Part shown: piece by piece, positions 1 through 8,553 of the stretch
How the letters are laid out: every line of letters begins with the position of its first letter
How positions within the stretch are numbered: the stretch's first letter is position 1
From: Candidatus Aveggerthella stercoripullorum
GTDB taxonomy: Bacteria; Actinomycetota; Coriobacteriia; Coriobacteriales; Eggerthellaceae
Reading direction: 5' to 3'
Assembly: GCA_018712955.1 (NCBI GenBank)
Contig: DVGB01000089.1
Coordinates: 47,640-111,639 of the forward strand
DNA: 64,000 bases
Notes under the pieces: generated by a model
Database searches by the model: none
Seen by the model: only the letters and a program-made list of their open reading frames with translations
Told to the model about the DNA's origin: nothing
Translations under genes and position numbers: made by a program

Positions 1-619
1 TGCGGCGGATCTTCGCTTCGACGCTTTTGCGTCGTGCTTCGGTGGGATGCGCCGTCAAAACGGGGCGGAACTCCAGCTTCGCAAGAATCTCCGCCGCGCG
101 ACGTACGCCCACCTCTTCGGTGAGGCGTCGGTAGGTGCGGGCAAGCTCGTTGGTCGAGTCGTCCTGGGCGTTTTCGCCGACTGCCCGTTCGCGCGTGCGC
201 AGCGATTCGACGCGATAATGCTCTTCGCAGAGGTTCACGAGATGGAAGTACGTGGCAAGCGCGCGGGTGACCAGCTGCGCGTCCTCGATGGAGAGGGACT
301 CTACCAGGCGCACGGCATCTTCGAAACCGTGGGCGGCGGGAGAGTCTGCGTCCTCGTCTTGCGCAGCGCGTGCTTCCTCGATGTTCGCTTCGACCGCGTC
401 TGCCACGAGCGCGTCGAATTTCGCGAGGATGTTCTCGTCGTATTCCGCGAGGACTTGGCGCAGCGCGCGCAAGAACAGGTCCATGCTCTCGCGCAGGATG
501 GCAGGCACTTCCTCGTTGTCGGGGCCCTTCGTGCGGAATGCGTTCACGGCGGCGACCGCGTCCGCTACCATCTGCGAGACGGGCTGCTGGCCTTGCGGCT
601 GCTGTGCGCTTTCGGTCAT
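1..619 (-). CDS. ppc: Phosphoenolpyruvate carboxylase, N-terminal part (runs off left edge)
   Basis: PEP carboxylase adds bicarbonate to phosphoenolpyruvate to form oxaloacetate, an anaplerotic cytosolic step. Only the first 206 codons are inside the window. Translating the minus strand shows LTAHPTEARRK with the conserved family histidine at residue 191, and upstream a segment YFHLVNLCEEHYR that resembles the N-terminal helix region of the family. The stretch before the His motif is roughly 50 residues longer than in the E. coli enzyme, with an acidic, Ala-rich N-terminus. The ATG at 619 is preceded by AAAGGAA at normal spacing. Family assignment rests on the HPTE motif and its surroundings; the C-terminal catalytic residues lie outside the window. 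Confidence 0.88.
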   Translation of the reverse strand, partial: MTESAQQPQGQQPVSQMVADAVAAVNAFRTKGPDNEEVPAILRESMDLFLRALRQVLAEYDENILAKFDALVADAVEANIEEARAAQDEDADSPAAHGFEDAVRLVESLSIEDAQLVTRALATYFHLVNLCEEHYRVESLRTRERAVGENAQDDSTNELARTYRRLTEEVGVRRAAEILAKLEFRPVLTAHPTEARRKSVEAKIRR

Positions 620-761
620 GGCGTTCCTTTCTACAAAGGTGAAGGCACCATTATAGGCAGCATACACGGCGAAAGAAGCAGCGGTGCGCCGACGGCGGCG
701 TGTACGGCAGGGAAGGGCGGATGATTCTTGCTCTGCCTTGGGCTAACGGGGCTGGGACGCG

Positions 762-790
762 AAAAAGCCCCCGACTTCCGTCAGGGGCTT
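762..790 (-). terminator. Intrinsic terminator, distal tRNA repeat unit
   Basis: On the minus strand AAGCCCCTGACGG-AAGTC-GGGGGC forms a hairpin followed by TTTTTC. It is a copy of the terminator at 880-908 and follows the decayed tRNA copy. Confidence 0.75.
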
Positions 791-798
791 GGAGTTCC

Positions 799-870
799 TG
801 GCTCCCCGGGCAGGATTCGAGCCGACAGCCCTCCGGTTAACAGCTTTTGCTCTGCCTTGGGCTAACGGGG
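799..870 (-). pseudogene. Decayed tRNA-Asn copy
   Basis: On the minus strand this matches the intact tRNA-Asn at 917-991 through the 3' CCA, T-loop TTCGAA-like region (here CTCGAAT) and the CTGTTAACCGGA anticodon region. The 5' anticodon-stem strand is replaced by AAAGC, so it no longer pairs with CCGGA, and the T-stem has a mismatch. The acceptor stem is also broken. A functional tRNA is unlikely. Confidence 0.75.
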
Positions 871-879
871 CTGGGAGCG

Positions 880-908
880 AAAAAGCCCCCGACTTCCGTC
901 AGGGGCTT
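880..908 (-). terminator. Intrinsic terminator of tRNA-Asn
   Basis: Minus-strand hairpin GCCCCTGAC/GTCGGGGGC followed by a run of T, starting 8 bases after the CCA of tRNA-Asn. Confidence 0.85.
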
Positions 909-916
909 GGAGTTCC

Positions 917-991
917 TGGCTCCCCGGGTAGGATTCGAACCTACAACCCTCCGGTTAACAGCCGGATGCTCTGCCGTTGAGCTACCGAGGA
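917..991 (-). tRNA. tRNA-Asn (anticodon GTT)
   Basis: The minus strand folds as a 75-nt cloverleaf. The acceptor stem is TCCTCGG/CCGGGGA with one G-U pair. The D-arm contains TAGCTCAACGGCAGAGCA. The anticodon stem is TCCGG/CCGGA with loop CTGTTAA giving anticodon GTT, and the T-arm is GTAGG-TTCGAAT-CCTAC. The 3' CCA is encoded. A good promoter lies just upstream and an intrinsic terminator just downstream, so it is a single-gene transcript. Confidence 0.96.
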
Positions 992-1022
992 ATTTGTTTC
1001 GCTCTCTTTGGCGCAAGACGAA

Positions 1023-1050
1023 ATTATACAGGACTTCGAAACGAGCGCAA
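1023..1050 (-). promoter_or_regulatory. Promoter of tRNA-Asn
   Basis: Minus strand: -35 TTGCGC (1045-1050), 16-nt spacer, perfect -10 TATAAT (1023-1028), about 31 nt before the tRNA 5' end. The same TTGCGC/TATAAT pair recurs at the plsY promoter. Confidence 0.8.
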
Positions 1051-1114
1051 GCACTTTTTGAAACTTTTTCTCATGACGAGAAAAAGCGGTCCTGCAGCCA
1101 TCGTCAAGGCGGCG

Positions 1115-3517
1115 TTACAGCTGGTACCAGCGCATCAGCATGGTGGCAATCTCGGCGCGCGTGATGTCACGCTGAGGCTGGATCATGCCGTTTTCGCCCT
1201 TGATGACGCCGTTCTGCACGAGCGAGGCGACCGCATGCTGTGCGAACTCGCTCACGTTCGCGCGGTCGCTATAGCCGTCGAGCGCGGACAAGTCGGCTTC
1301 TCCGCCGTCTTCGGCACGCCAGACAATCGTCGCGAACTCTTCTCGGTCGATGGCATCGCCCACGCCAAATGCTCCGGAGCCGTCGTCGCTGCCGTATCCG
1401 GTCATGATTCCGTTTTTATATGCCCAGTTCACAGCCGGGGTGTAATACTGGCCGTCGAGAACGTCGGGCTTGCCGGTCTCGTTGGCGATGTTGGCGTACA
1501 CGGCGGGATCGCTCGTCTGAGCCTCGTCGGCAGGCGCGAGCATGCGGTACAGCACGAGCGCCGCATCCTGACGCTGCATGGTGTCGTTCGGACCGAACAG
1601 GCCGGCGGAGTCGCCGCCGTAGCCCTCGATGAGACCTGCGTAGGCAGCGAACTGTACGGCGTCGTAGAACCAGTCGCCTTCGCTCACGTCGGAGAATTCG
1701 ACCGGCGCAGGGTCAAGGTATGCCTTGATGGGGAAGTTGTCGACCGTGATGAGGCTGGCTGCGCCGGGCGAGATTATTTCGTTGACGATCGTGCGCGAGT
1801 CAGCCCAGTCCTGCCATTCGCCTTTGTCGTACAGGAAGCTTTCGCCTTCGTTCACCACGGCGACGCCGTAACGTGTGACGTTCAGGCCTGCCGCTGCAAG
1901 CGCCTCCGCGCCTTCGCGCGTCATGCCGGCGTCGACGGGCATGGTATAGGTGCCGCCAGGCGCCTCTTCGGTCACCACGACGGCGTAGCGGGCGCCGTCC
2001 GGCAAGGCAACCGGCTCCGAAAGGTCGACGCGGTGGTAGCCGCCGAACTCGTACGTTTCCTCCGTGGTCAGCAGGAGCGTGCCGTCGTCCGGGTTCACAG
2101 CGCTTTCGGCGAGCAGGTAGACCTCATAGGTGACCTTCGTGTTCGGGGTCGACGTCTCGCAGCTCAGCGAGCGCAGAAGAGAGTCGCCGCTGTCCACCGT
2201 GAAGACGTTCGCGGCCTTCATGGCGGTCTGGCTCGTGAGCGGGGTCGAGCCGGTGGACGGCAAAAGGTCGTACTGGTCTATCGTGAAGTAAGGCGAATGG
2301 TCGGGCATGTTGTCGATGTAGTAGTTGAAGGTCTCAGGGGTGCCGATCGTCTGGTCGTAGTAGGACAGGTAGAAGTATCCCGAGCCGTCGATGCCCCAAT
2401 TGTTCCTGTTGGGAAACTCCTGGTCGTTCGCGCCCCAGCTGTTCTTCGCAATCCAGGCGCCGTCCTCAGGAGGCTGATGGCCTTCGTTGAAGTTCTCCTT
2501 CGGGTAATCGTCGTCCCAGCCGACGATGGTGACCGCATGGTTTCCGGCTGTCTGCTCGTAGGTGTACTGAGCCCACGTCTCCGGATTGATGTAATAGTGT
2601 TCAGGGTCGGCTATCTGGCCAGGGCTCGACTGGTCCGCTCGGTACGTGATGCTTACGGCATTTCCCTTCGCGACCTCGCTCTTAATAGCCAGCGTGCCGG
2701 CTTCGTTGTACGTGTACGCACCGTTCTCGTCGGTGCCGGCGGGCGAGGGAAGGATCGAGCTCTCTTCAAGCTCTGCGGAGGTGGCGAAGCGGTCGCTTTC
2801 GTCAAGCGACCAATCGTCCTCGTCCGAATAGTATGCCGGCTGCCCGGATGGCGTGTAGACGATCGTCGGCTCTCCGGTTTCCGAGTTGACGCCGTGGTAG
2901 GGGGCACTGCTCTCCGGGACAGGCCCGATGCCGCTCGACAGGACCGAGGTAGCGGTGAGGCCCGAAGCGGGGGCGAGGACGGAAGCTTGCGAGCCGTCCA
3001 AGGTATAGTAGCCTTCGCCTGCTTGGCTCGGGTACATCGCAGTGTCTTCGGGCAAAGCCGTGAACGAAAACCAGGCGAGATGATGTTCGGACAGATCGAG
3101 CGGGTTTTCGGCGTAAGTGGTGCCGAGTTCGGAGAGGATGCTTGTCTCCGATGCAGCGATGGCAGCGAAGCCCCAGCATGTCGCCCACGGGTTCTGCAGT
3201 TTGACCGGGGTGACGACGCCTTGGTCGCGCAGGTCGAATGTCGCGGGCAGGGTCTCGCGTGCGTTTGCGATGGAGTCGTCGCCGTCCGCGTAATCGTAGG
3301 CATCGCTTGCGTTGAAGAGCGGGGTCTCGCTTCCGATGGTGATCGCCTTCTCGATGCGCTCTGCAAAGTCGGCCGCAAAGGCTTCCACTGCGGGCGTGGC
3401 GGCATGGTCTGCTTCGTTCGACGGAGCGGCGAAGGCTGCGGTCGGGGCAAGCCCGATGGCGAGCGCGGCTCCGAGCGCGCCGTGGGCGAAGCTCCTTGTC
3501 AGGTGTCGAAGGTTCAT
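1115..3517 (-). CDS. Secreted papain-family (C1) cysteine peptidase with lectin-like region and SLH repeats
   Basis: A predicted cell-surface protease of 800 aa. Residues 1-30 form a signal peptide ending AAFA. A C1A peptidase domain follows: LPATFDLRDQG near 90-100, oxyanion Gln108 and catalytic Cys114 in PWATCWGFA, catalytic His near 327 in GNHAVTIVGWDD and Asn near 359 in AKNSWGAN. All catalytic residues are present. A beta-rich middle region resembles the lectin-like domain often found after this peptidase. From about residue 610 there are S-layer-homology repeats (FSDVSEGDWFYDAVQFA, then two more), which usually bind secondary cell-wall polymers. Start ATG 3517 has AGAAAGGA upstream. It is monocistronic; the 281-bp gap upstream shows no clear promoter. 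Confidence 0.88.
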   Translation of the reverse strand: MNLRHLTRSFAHGALGAALAIGLAPTAAFAAPSNEADHAATPAVEAFAADFAERIEKAITIGSETPLFNASDAYDYADGDDSIANARETLPATFDLRDQGVVTPVKLQNPWATCWGFAAIAASETSILSELGTTYAENPLDLSEHHLAWFSFTALPEDTAMYPSQAGEGYYTLDGSQASVLAPASGLTATSVLSSGIGPVPESSAPYHGVNSETGEPTIVYTPSGQPAYYSDEDDWSLDESDRFATSAELEESSILPSPAGTDENGAYTYNEAGTLAIKSEVAKGNAVSITYRADQSSPGQIADPEHYYINPETWAQYTYEQTAGNHAVTIVGWDDDYPKENFNEGHQPPEDGAWIAKNSWGANDQEFPNRNNWGIDGSGYFYLSYYDQTIGTPETFNYYIDNMPDHSPYFTIDQYDLLPSTGSTPLTSQTAMKAANVFTVDSGDSLLRSLSCETSTPNTKVTYEVYLLAESAVNPDDGTLLLTTEETYEFGGYHRVDLSEPVALPDGARYAVVVTEEAPGGTYTMPVDAGMTREGAEALAAAGLNVTRYGVAVVNEGESFLYDKGEWQDWADSRTIVNEIISPGAASLITVDNFPIKAYLDPAPVEFSDVSEGDWFYDAVQFAAYAGLIEGYGGDSAGLFGPNDTMQRQDAALVLYRMLAPADEAQTSDPAVYANIANETGKPDVLDGQYYTPAVNWAYKNGIMTGYGSDDGSGAFGVGDAIDREEFATIVWRAEDGGEADLSALDGYSDRANVSEFAQHAVASLVQNGVIKGENGMIQPQRDITRAEIATMLMRWYQL

Positions 3518-3798
3518 AGGCGTGTCCTTTCTGGTCGCTAATCCGCGCTATGGCGCCCCGCTTTCCTGCCTGCTGGGTGTTCGGATTCGCATACGTTGAG
3601 CGGAACGCCCGGTGCGCACGCATGCCATGCAGGCGAGAAGCTTCGTGGGCTTCCGCCTTATTGTATCCGGTATTTTTTGTGCTCTGCCTACGAATTTACA
3701 TCGCTATGCATAGCTTCAGTACCTGGCTCGCCGTTTCCGTGCATGCTGCCCGAACGGAAACAGCAAAGCGGAAAGAGGCCTGCATGACCGGGGTTTGG

Positions 3799-6700
3799 CT
3801 AACGTGTCCGTGCGAGGTGCGCGGTCTCGTTCTTTTCTGTCGTGACCGTCGGCGCCGCAGAACGCGCTCGTGCGTTCATGACGAGCATTTGCAGGCGGTT
3901 TTCGATGTTAGCGAAGCTCACGTCGGGGTCGTAGTCGAGCGAAAGGATCTGCGCGTCGGGATGGAGCTCTTTGAGCTTCTTCACGATACCGCGGCCGACG
4001 ACGTGGTTCGGCAGGCAGCCGAACGGCTGGAGGATGATGAAGTTCTCGCAACCTTTCGCGGCATGGTGCAGGATCTCTCCTGGGATAAGGACTCCTTCGC
4101 CCGCATCGAACGTGTGGTGGATGATCGGGTCGCTTTCTTTCACGAGGTCGCCCATGCGGCATGCCGGCTCGTAGAGCGGGTGTTTGGCGGCTATCCGATC
4201 GCAGCGGTCGTGGGCGATCTCGAACGCCCTGTCGGCTATGGCGTACCATGCCCGTTTGTCCAGCGGACGATGGACGCGGTATTCCGTGTCCTGTGCGTGC
4301 TGGTAGAAGTAGGTCTTGCGGATGACGTCGGTCATGCGCGCCTCGATGACTTCCAGCCCGTTTTCTTCCAGGTACGCTTCGATGTCGTGGTTGGCGCCTG
4401 GGTGGAAGTTCAGGAGGTATTCGCCCACGATGAGCACGCGCGGTTTGAGCACGGTGCGGTCGTAGGGGACTGCAGCCATCAGGTCGATGGCCTGCTTGAA
4501 GCCTGCTGTCGCTCCGCGCGTTCCGCTCTTTTCCAATCCTTCGATGACCAGGTCGAGCGCATGTTCGAACGCGGTGTCCGCCGCGCCCTTCTCCAGTTCG
4601 TACGGGCGCATTTTCCGCAGCAGCTCTTCCAGCACGTCGATCATGGGCAGTGTCATGGCGATGCGCAAGGCCGTGGCAATGTTCATTTTGAAGCCGGGAT
4701 GCAGATCGTGCGAGTCGACGTCGTCGTTCGTGATAATGGGGACTTGCGCGTACCCCGCGTCGTCGAGCGCTTTGCGAAGCAACGCGGCGTAATGGGTCAG
4801 ACGGCAGTCGCCGATATACTTGCCGGTGCCGATGGCCACGCGGTCAAGGTCGTACTTTCCCGTCTCCAGCTCTGCGAGCGCTTCGCCGATGGTCATCTGC
4901 GCTGGAAAGCAAATGTCGTTGTGGACGTACTTCTTTCCGAGACGGATGGCTTCGTCGCGTCCGATATCGAGCGGTACCGCCCGCACGCCCTGCTTGGAGA
5001 ACGCGGCGGCCATCAGGCGCGCGAACGCATGGGAGGTGTTCGGGACGAGTATGGTGCGCACGCCGCGGTCTTCGGGGCGGAATTTGACCGCATAGGGATC
5101 GCTCAGAGCGTGGACAGGGCGATCGCTTTGCGCTTCACGGCGCATGTTGACGGTCTCGATGAACGAGTTCGTGCGAATGCGCAAAGGCCCTGCGATGTCG
5201 CTTTCGTCCACTTTCAGGATAAGCGGCGTCTTGCCGGAGACCTCTTTCATGAGGCGGACGATCTCGTCCGAAAGGTAGGCATCATGCCCGCAGCCGAAGC
5301 TCACGATCTGCACGTACTCAAGGTGCGGGTTTTCTGCCGCGATGACGGCGGAGGCGAGCATGCGCGCATGGTAGTTGTTCACGATGTCCAGGCGAGAGCG
5401 CGAAAGGTCGACCTCGCGCACGCCCGGTACGGCGTCTGCCGTGAGCACGGCGATACCGCGGTTTGCGAACAGCTGCGGCAGGTCGTGGTTCACGAGGGCG
5501 TCGTTGTGGTAAGGGCGCCCCGCGAGCACGACCGCATAGCTGCCGGACTCTTCCGCTTCGAAAAGCACCTGCTCGCCCGCGTGCTCAAGTTCGGTCTGGA
5601 ACGCCTGTTGGGCAGCGTCTCCTTCGGCGATGGCCGCGCGCACGGTGTCGCGCCCGATGCCGAAAATCTTGTCCATCCACGCGGCGAGCTGTACTTCGCG
5701 GTCGCGTGCGCTATGCCAGTGGAACAGCGGGTCGTCGAAGGCGATGTCAAAGCGGCGCGAAGGGTCGTCGGAATTCCTCATGACGATAGGGTAGCCCTTG
5801 AGCACCGCGCACATGGACTCGCTCGTCTCTGCCGGGTTTTCCGAAGGCACGGCGGTGATGGTGGGCATGAAGACGCGGTCGACTCCTTGCGCGGCAAGGT
5901 CGCGCACGTGGCCGTGGACAAGCTTCGCCGGGAAGCAAACGGTGTCGGAGGCGACGCCCGAAAGGCCGCTTTCATAGAGCGCGCGCGAGCTTTGCCGGGA
6001 GATCTTTACCGAGAAGCCGAGCGAGCGGAAAAACGACGACCAGAACGGCATGCTGTCCCAGAACTGCAGGACGCGCGGGATGCCGATGGTTATCCCGTTG
6101 TCCGGCAGAAGGGCCGTGACCGGCCGCTCTTCGAAGAGCAGGTGTGCGCGCACGTCGAACAGGTTCGTCGTGCGCTGCTCCTGCGCTTTCATGCGGACTT
6201 GGCGAATGACCGCTGCGTCGTTCGGGTCGCCGACGATTTCGCCGCGCGGGCAGCGGTTGCCGGTCACGAAGGTGCCGCCGTCCGAGAAGCGGACAAGGGT
6301 GCGGCTGCAATGGTTGGCGCAGAAGGGGCACCGGACGTTGGCGGTCTGTTCGTAGGAGAAGTGCTTCAGCGCATCGAATCCGATAAAGGCGGTTGCGGGC
6401 TCGCCGTTCTGCTCGTAGCGGCGCTTTGCCAGCAGCGCGGTGCCCAGCGCGCCCATGATGCCGGGGTAGGGAGCGCGCACGACGTCGCGCCCGAGGTGCT
6501 CTTCGAGCGCGCGCAATACCGCGTCGTTGCGGAACGTGCCGCCTTGCACGACGATGCGCTCGCCAAGCGAGTCCAGGTTCGACACGCGGATGACCTTGGT
6601 GAAGACATTTTCGATGATCGAACGGCAGAGTCCTGCCATGATGTCTTCGGGGGATTTGCCATTGCGCTGTTCGGTGACGATGCTGCTGTTCATGAAGACG

Positions 6701-8238
6701 GTGCAACGGCTTCCCAGGTCAGCGGGACGCAGCGACTTGAAGGCCGCTTCGGCAATCCCCTCGACCGGAATGTTCAGCGTGGAGGCGAAGTTTTCCAGGA
6801 ACGAGCCGCATCCCGACGAGCAGGCTTCGTTCACCACGATATCCGTGATGATGCCGTCGTCGATCCAGATGGCCTTCATGTCCTGTCCGCCGATGTCCAG
6901 GATGAACGTCACGTCGGGGACGTACTTCGCTGCTGCCTGCGCGTGCGCGACCGTTTCGACGACGTGGACGTCCGCATGGAGCGCGCGAGCGAACAGAAGC
7001 TCGCCGTAGCCGGTGGTGCCGACGCTCTTCACGACAAGCTCTGTGCCGCGTGCACGGTACGCATCGCGCATTTCCACGAGCGCACGGCGAGCGACCTCAA
7101 GCGGCTCGCCCTCGTTGGATGCGTAGAATTCGTCGATAAGCTCTTCGTCCTCGCCGATGAGTGCGAACTTCGTCGTGGTCGACCCCGAGTCGATTCCCAA
7201 AAAGACCGGCAGTTCCTTCGGAAGGGCACGGTCGCGAGCAGGATGGGGGTCGCGCCGACGATGCCGCATTTCGAAGTCCGCGCGTTCGCGGTCGTTCGCG
7301 AAGAAGGGGCGGTAGCCTTCCGCCGTCTCGCTTTCGTGCAGGTCGTCAAGGAGTTGCGCTGCGTTGTCGGTGTCAACGAACGCAGGCGCGTCAGCGAACA
7401 TGCCGGACAGCGAAAGTGCCGTTCCATAGGCCATGATGGTCTCGGGGTGCGCAGGGCGGATGATGTCGCCTTCTTCCAGGCGCAGGCGTTCGGCGAACGC
7501 GTCGACAAGGTGCGGGTTGAACGTGAGCGGGCCGCCTTCGAAGACCACCGGTGCGGTGATGTCGGCGCCTTGGGCAAGACCGCCAATGGTCTGCTTGGCG
7601 ATAGCGTGGAACAGCGACCAGGCGATGTCCTCTTTCGGGACGCCTTGGTTCAAGAGGGGCTGGATGTCCGTTTTCGCGTAGACGCCGCAGCGGCCGGAGA
7701 TGTCGTAGAGGGCGCTTGCCTGCTCGGCAAGGCCGTTGAAGCTTTCCACCGGCACGCGCAGAAGGGTGGCGATTTCGTCCACGAGGGCGCCCGTGCCTCC
7801 AGCGCAGGTGCCGTTCATGCGCATGTCGGCGACGGTGGGCGCGCCCGTCGTTTCGTCGGGGCGGAAGAAGATGACCTTCGCGTCCTGACCGCCGAGCTCG
7901 ATGGCGGTGCGGGCGGTGGGGTACAGCTCTTGCAGTGCAAGCGCGTTCGCCACCACTTCCTGGATGTAGGGCAGACCGAGCGCATCGGCGATGGGGCGCG
8001 CGCCGGATCCGCAGAGCGCGGCGCGTATCCGCGAATGGGGAAAGCGTTTGAGCAGATCGTCGAGCTCTCGCTCCACGCTGTGCGCCTGGCGTGACCCGTG
8101 GCGGCGGTAGGAAGAGTACAGGGTGCTTCCGTCGCGCGGGTCGAGCGCGACGGCTTTCGTGGTCGTGGATCCTACGTCGATGCCTACGTGTACGATGCCT
8201 GGGTCTGCTTCAAGCGCCGTCGCAAGCTGCTGTTCCAT
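3799..8238 (-). CDS. Giant acyl-CoA dehydratase activase-like protein (two BcrAD/BadFG ATPase modules plus DUF2229-type region)
   Basis: The 1479-aa protein has two ASKHA ATPase modules. The first carries GIDVGSTTTKAVALD (residues 19-33) and GGQDAKVI. The second carries GIDSGSTTTKFALIG (about 348) and GGQDMKAIW with NEACSSGCGSFLEN (about 469), the Cys-containing loop that in 2-hydroxyacyl-CoA dehydratase activases binds a shared [4Fe-4S] cluster. RCPFCANHCSRT (about 636) is an additional cysteine cluster. The C-terminal half resembles the DUF2229 / HgdB-like region of long activase fusions. Members of this long family occur in many anaerobes with no dehydratase next to them, as here; the substrate is unknown. 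ATG 8238 opens the first ASKHA domain with only 18 residues ahead. Probably an ATP-driven electron-transfer protein (inference). Confidence 0.85.
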   Translation of the reverse strand: MEQQLATALEADPGIVHVGIDVGSTTTKAVALDPRDGSTLYSSYRRHGSRQAHSVERELDDLLKRFPHSRIRAALCGSGARPIADALGLPYIQEVVANALALQELYPTARTAIELGGQDAKVIFFRPDETTGAPTVADMRMNGTCAGGTGALVDEIATLLRVPVESFNGLAEQASALYDISGRCGVYAKTDIQPLLNQGVPKEDIAWSLFHAIAKQTIGGLAQGADITAPVVFEGGPLTFNPHLVDAFAERLRLEEGDIIRPAHPETIMAYGTALSLSGMFADAPAFVDTDNAAQLLDDLHESETAEGYRPFFANDRERADFEMRHRRRDPHPARDRALPKELPVFLGIDSGSTTTKFALIGEDEELIDEFYASNEGEPLEVARRALVEMRDAYRARGTELVVKSVGTTGYGELLFARALHADVHVVETVAHAQAAAKYVPDVTFILDIGGQDMKAIWIDDGIITDIVVNEACSSGCGSFLENFASTLNIPVEGIAEAAFKSLRPADLGSRCTVFMNSSIVTEQRNGKSPEDIMAGLCRSIIENVFTKVIRVSNLDSLGERIVVQGGTFRNDAVLRALEEHLGRDVVRAPYPGIMGALGTALLAKRRYEQNGEPATAFIGFDALKHFSYEQTANVRCPFCANHCSRTLVRFSDGGTFVTGNRCPRGEIVGDPNDAAVIRQVRMKAQEQRTTNLFDVRAHLLFEERPVTALLPDNGITIGIPRVLQFWDSMPFWSSFFRSLGFSVKISRQSSRALYESGLSGVASDTVCFPAKLVHGHVRDLAAQGVDRVFMPTITAVPSENPAETSESMCAVLKGYPIVMRNSDDPSRRFDIAFDDPLFHWHSARDREVQLAAWMDKIFGIGRDTVRAAIAEGDAAQQAFQTELEHAGEQVLFEAEESGSYAVVLAGRPYHNDALVNHDLPQLFANRGIAVLTADAVPGVREVDLSRSRLDIVNNYHARMLASAVIAAENPHLEYVQIVSFGCGHDAYLSDEIVRLMKEVSGKTPLILKVDESDIAGPLRIRTNSFIETVNMRREAQSDRPVHALSDPYAVKFRPEDRGVRTILVPNTSHAFARLMAAAFSKQGVRAVPLDIGRDEAIRLGKKYVHNDICFPAQMTIGEALAELETGKYDLDRVAIGTGKYIGDCRLTHYAALLRKALDDAGYAQVPIITNDDVDSHDLHPGFKMNIATALRIAMTLPMIDVLEELLRKMRPYELEKGAADTAFEHALDLVIEGLEKSGTRGATAGFKQAIDLMAAVPYDRTVLKPRVLIVGEYLLNFHPGANHDIEAYLEENGLEVIEARMTDVIRKTYFYQHAQDTEYRVHRPLDKRAWYAIADRAFEIAHDRCDRIAAKHPLYEPACRMGDLVKESDPIIHHTFDAGEGVLIPGEILHHAAKGCENFIILQPFGCLPNHVVGRGIVKKLKELHPDAQILSLDYDPDVSFANIENRLQMLVMNARARSAAPTVTTEKNETAHLARTR

Positions 8239-8412
8239 CGTGCCCCAATCCTATCTGTGCCCTGCCTTGCGCCAGGAGTGGCCGCGAAGCGCTCTGCAGC
8301 GGGGGCGAAGGGCGGCCATGCCGTTTCCTCGCTTGCACGCTGGACGGCCTGCAAGGCAGGGAGCAGACCGGGCAAAGCGCGCGCGACTTGCAAGTTGTTT
8401 TCTTCCCTTATT

Positions 8413-8435
8413 TTATTCGACACTGTGTTCAATAA
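8413..8435. promoter_or_regulatory. 23-bp near-perfect palindrome, operator-like
   Basis: TTATTCGACAC and GTGTTCAATAA flank a single T; the half-sites match at 9 of 11 positions. It lies in the 315-bp divergent gap between the activase gene (starts 8238, minus) and the CmpB-like gene (starts 8554, plus). The form resembles TetR-family operators. No TetR gene is in the window. The rest of the gap shows nothing recognisable. Confidence 0.5.
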
Positions 8436-8553
8436 CAGGGGGAATTCGCATCAAATTGCCTTGTCATCTTCTGGTTGCCTTCGCCAAGTTCACCGTTTGG
8501 TTTCAAACGTCGACCGTGCAGGAATACGGTTGTGCCGGTGAGAAAATGGACAC

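Larger units (their letters stand above)
729..966 (-). repeat. Tandem repeat of tRNA-Asn/terminator units (period about 119 bp)
   Basis: Two near-identical units begin at 729 and 848. Each holds, on the minus strand, the 5' part of a tRNA-Asn-like sequence, an intrinsic terminator and the 3' part of the next tRNA copy. The unit starts TGCTCTGCC at 729 and 848 recur as the D-arm of the intact tRNA at about 967. This reads as two decayed copies (one a 5' fragment at 729-751, one nearly full length at 799-870) downstream of the intact gene. The rest of the 620-1114 intergenic stretch holds only the tRNA promoter. Confidence 0.8.

Noticed and set aside
977..8094. Very long open frames on the plus strand opposite the peptidase (977-3541) and activase (3550-8094) genes
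   Set aside because: They mirror the GC-rich third codon positions of the minus-strand genes, contain no recognisable motif and are full of Arg, Val and His runs.
8184..8432. 82-codon minus-strand frame starting inside the palindrome at 8413-8435
   Set aside because: It overlaps the activase start in another frame and lacks an SD or motif.
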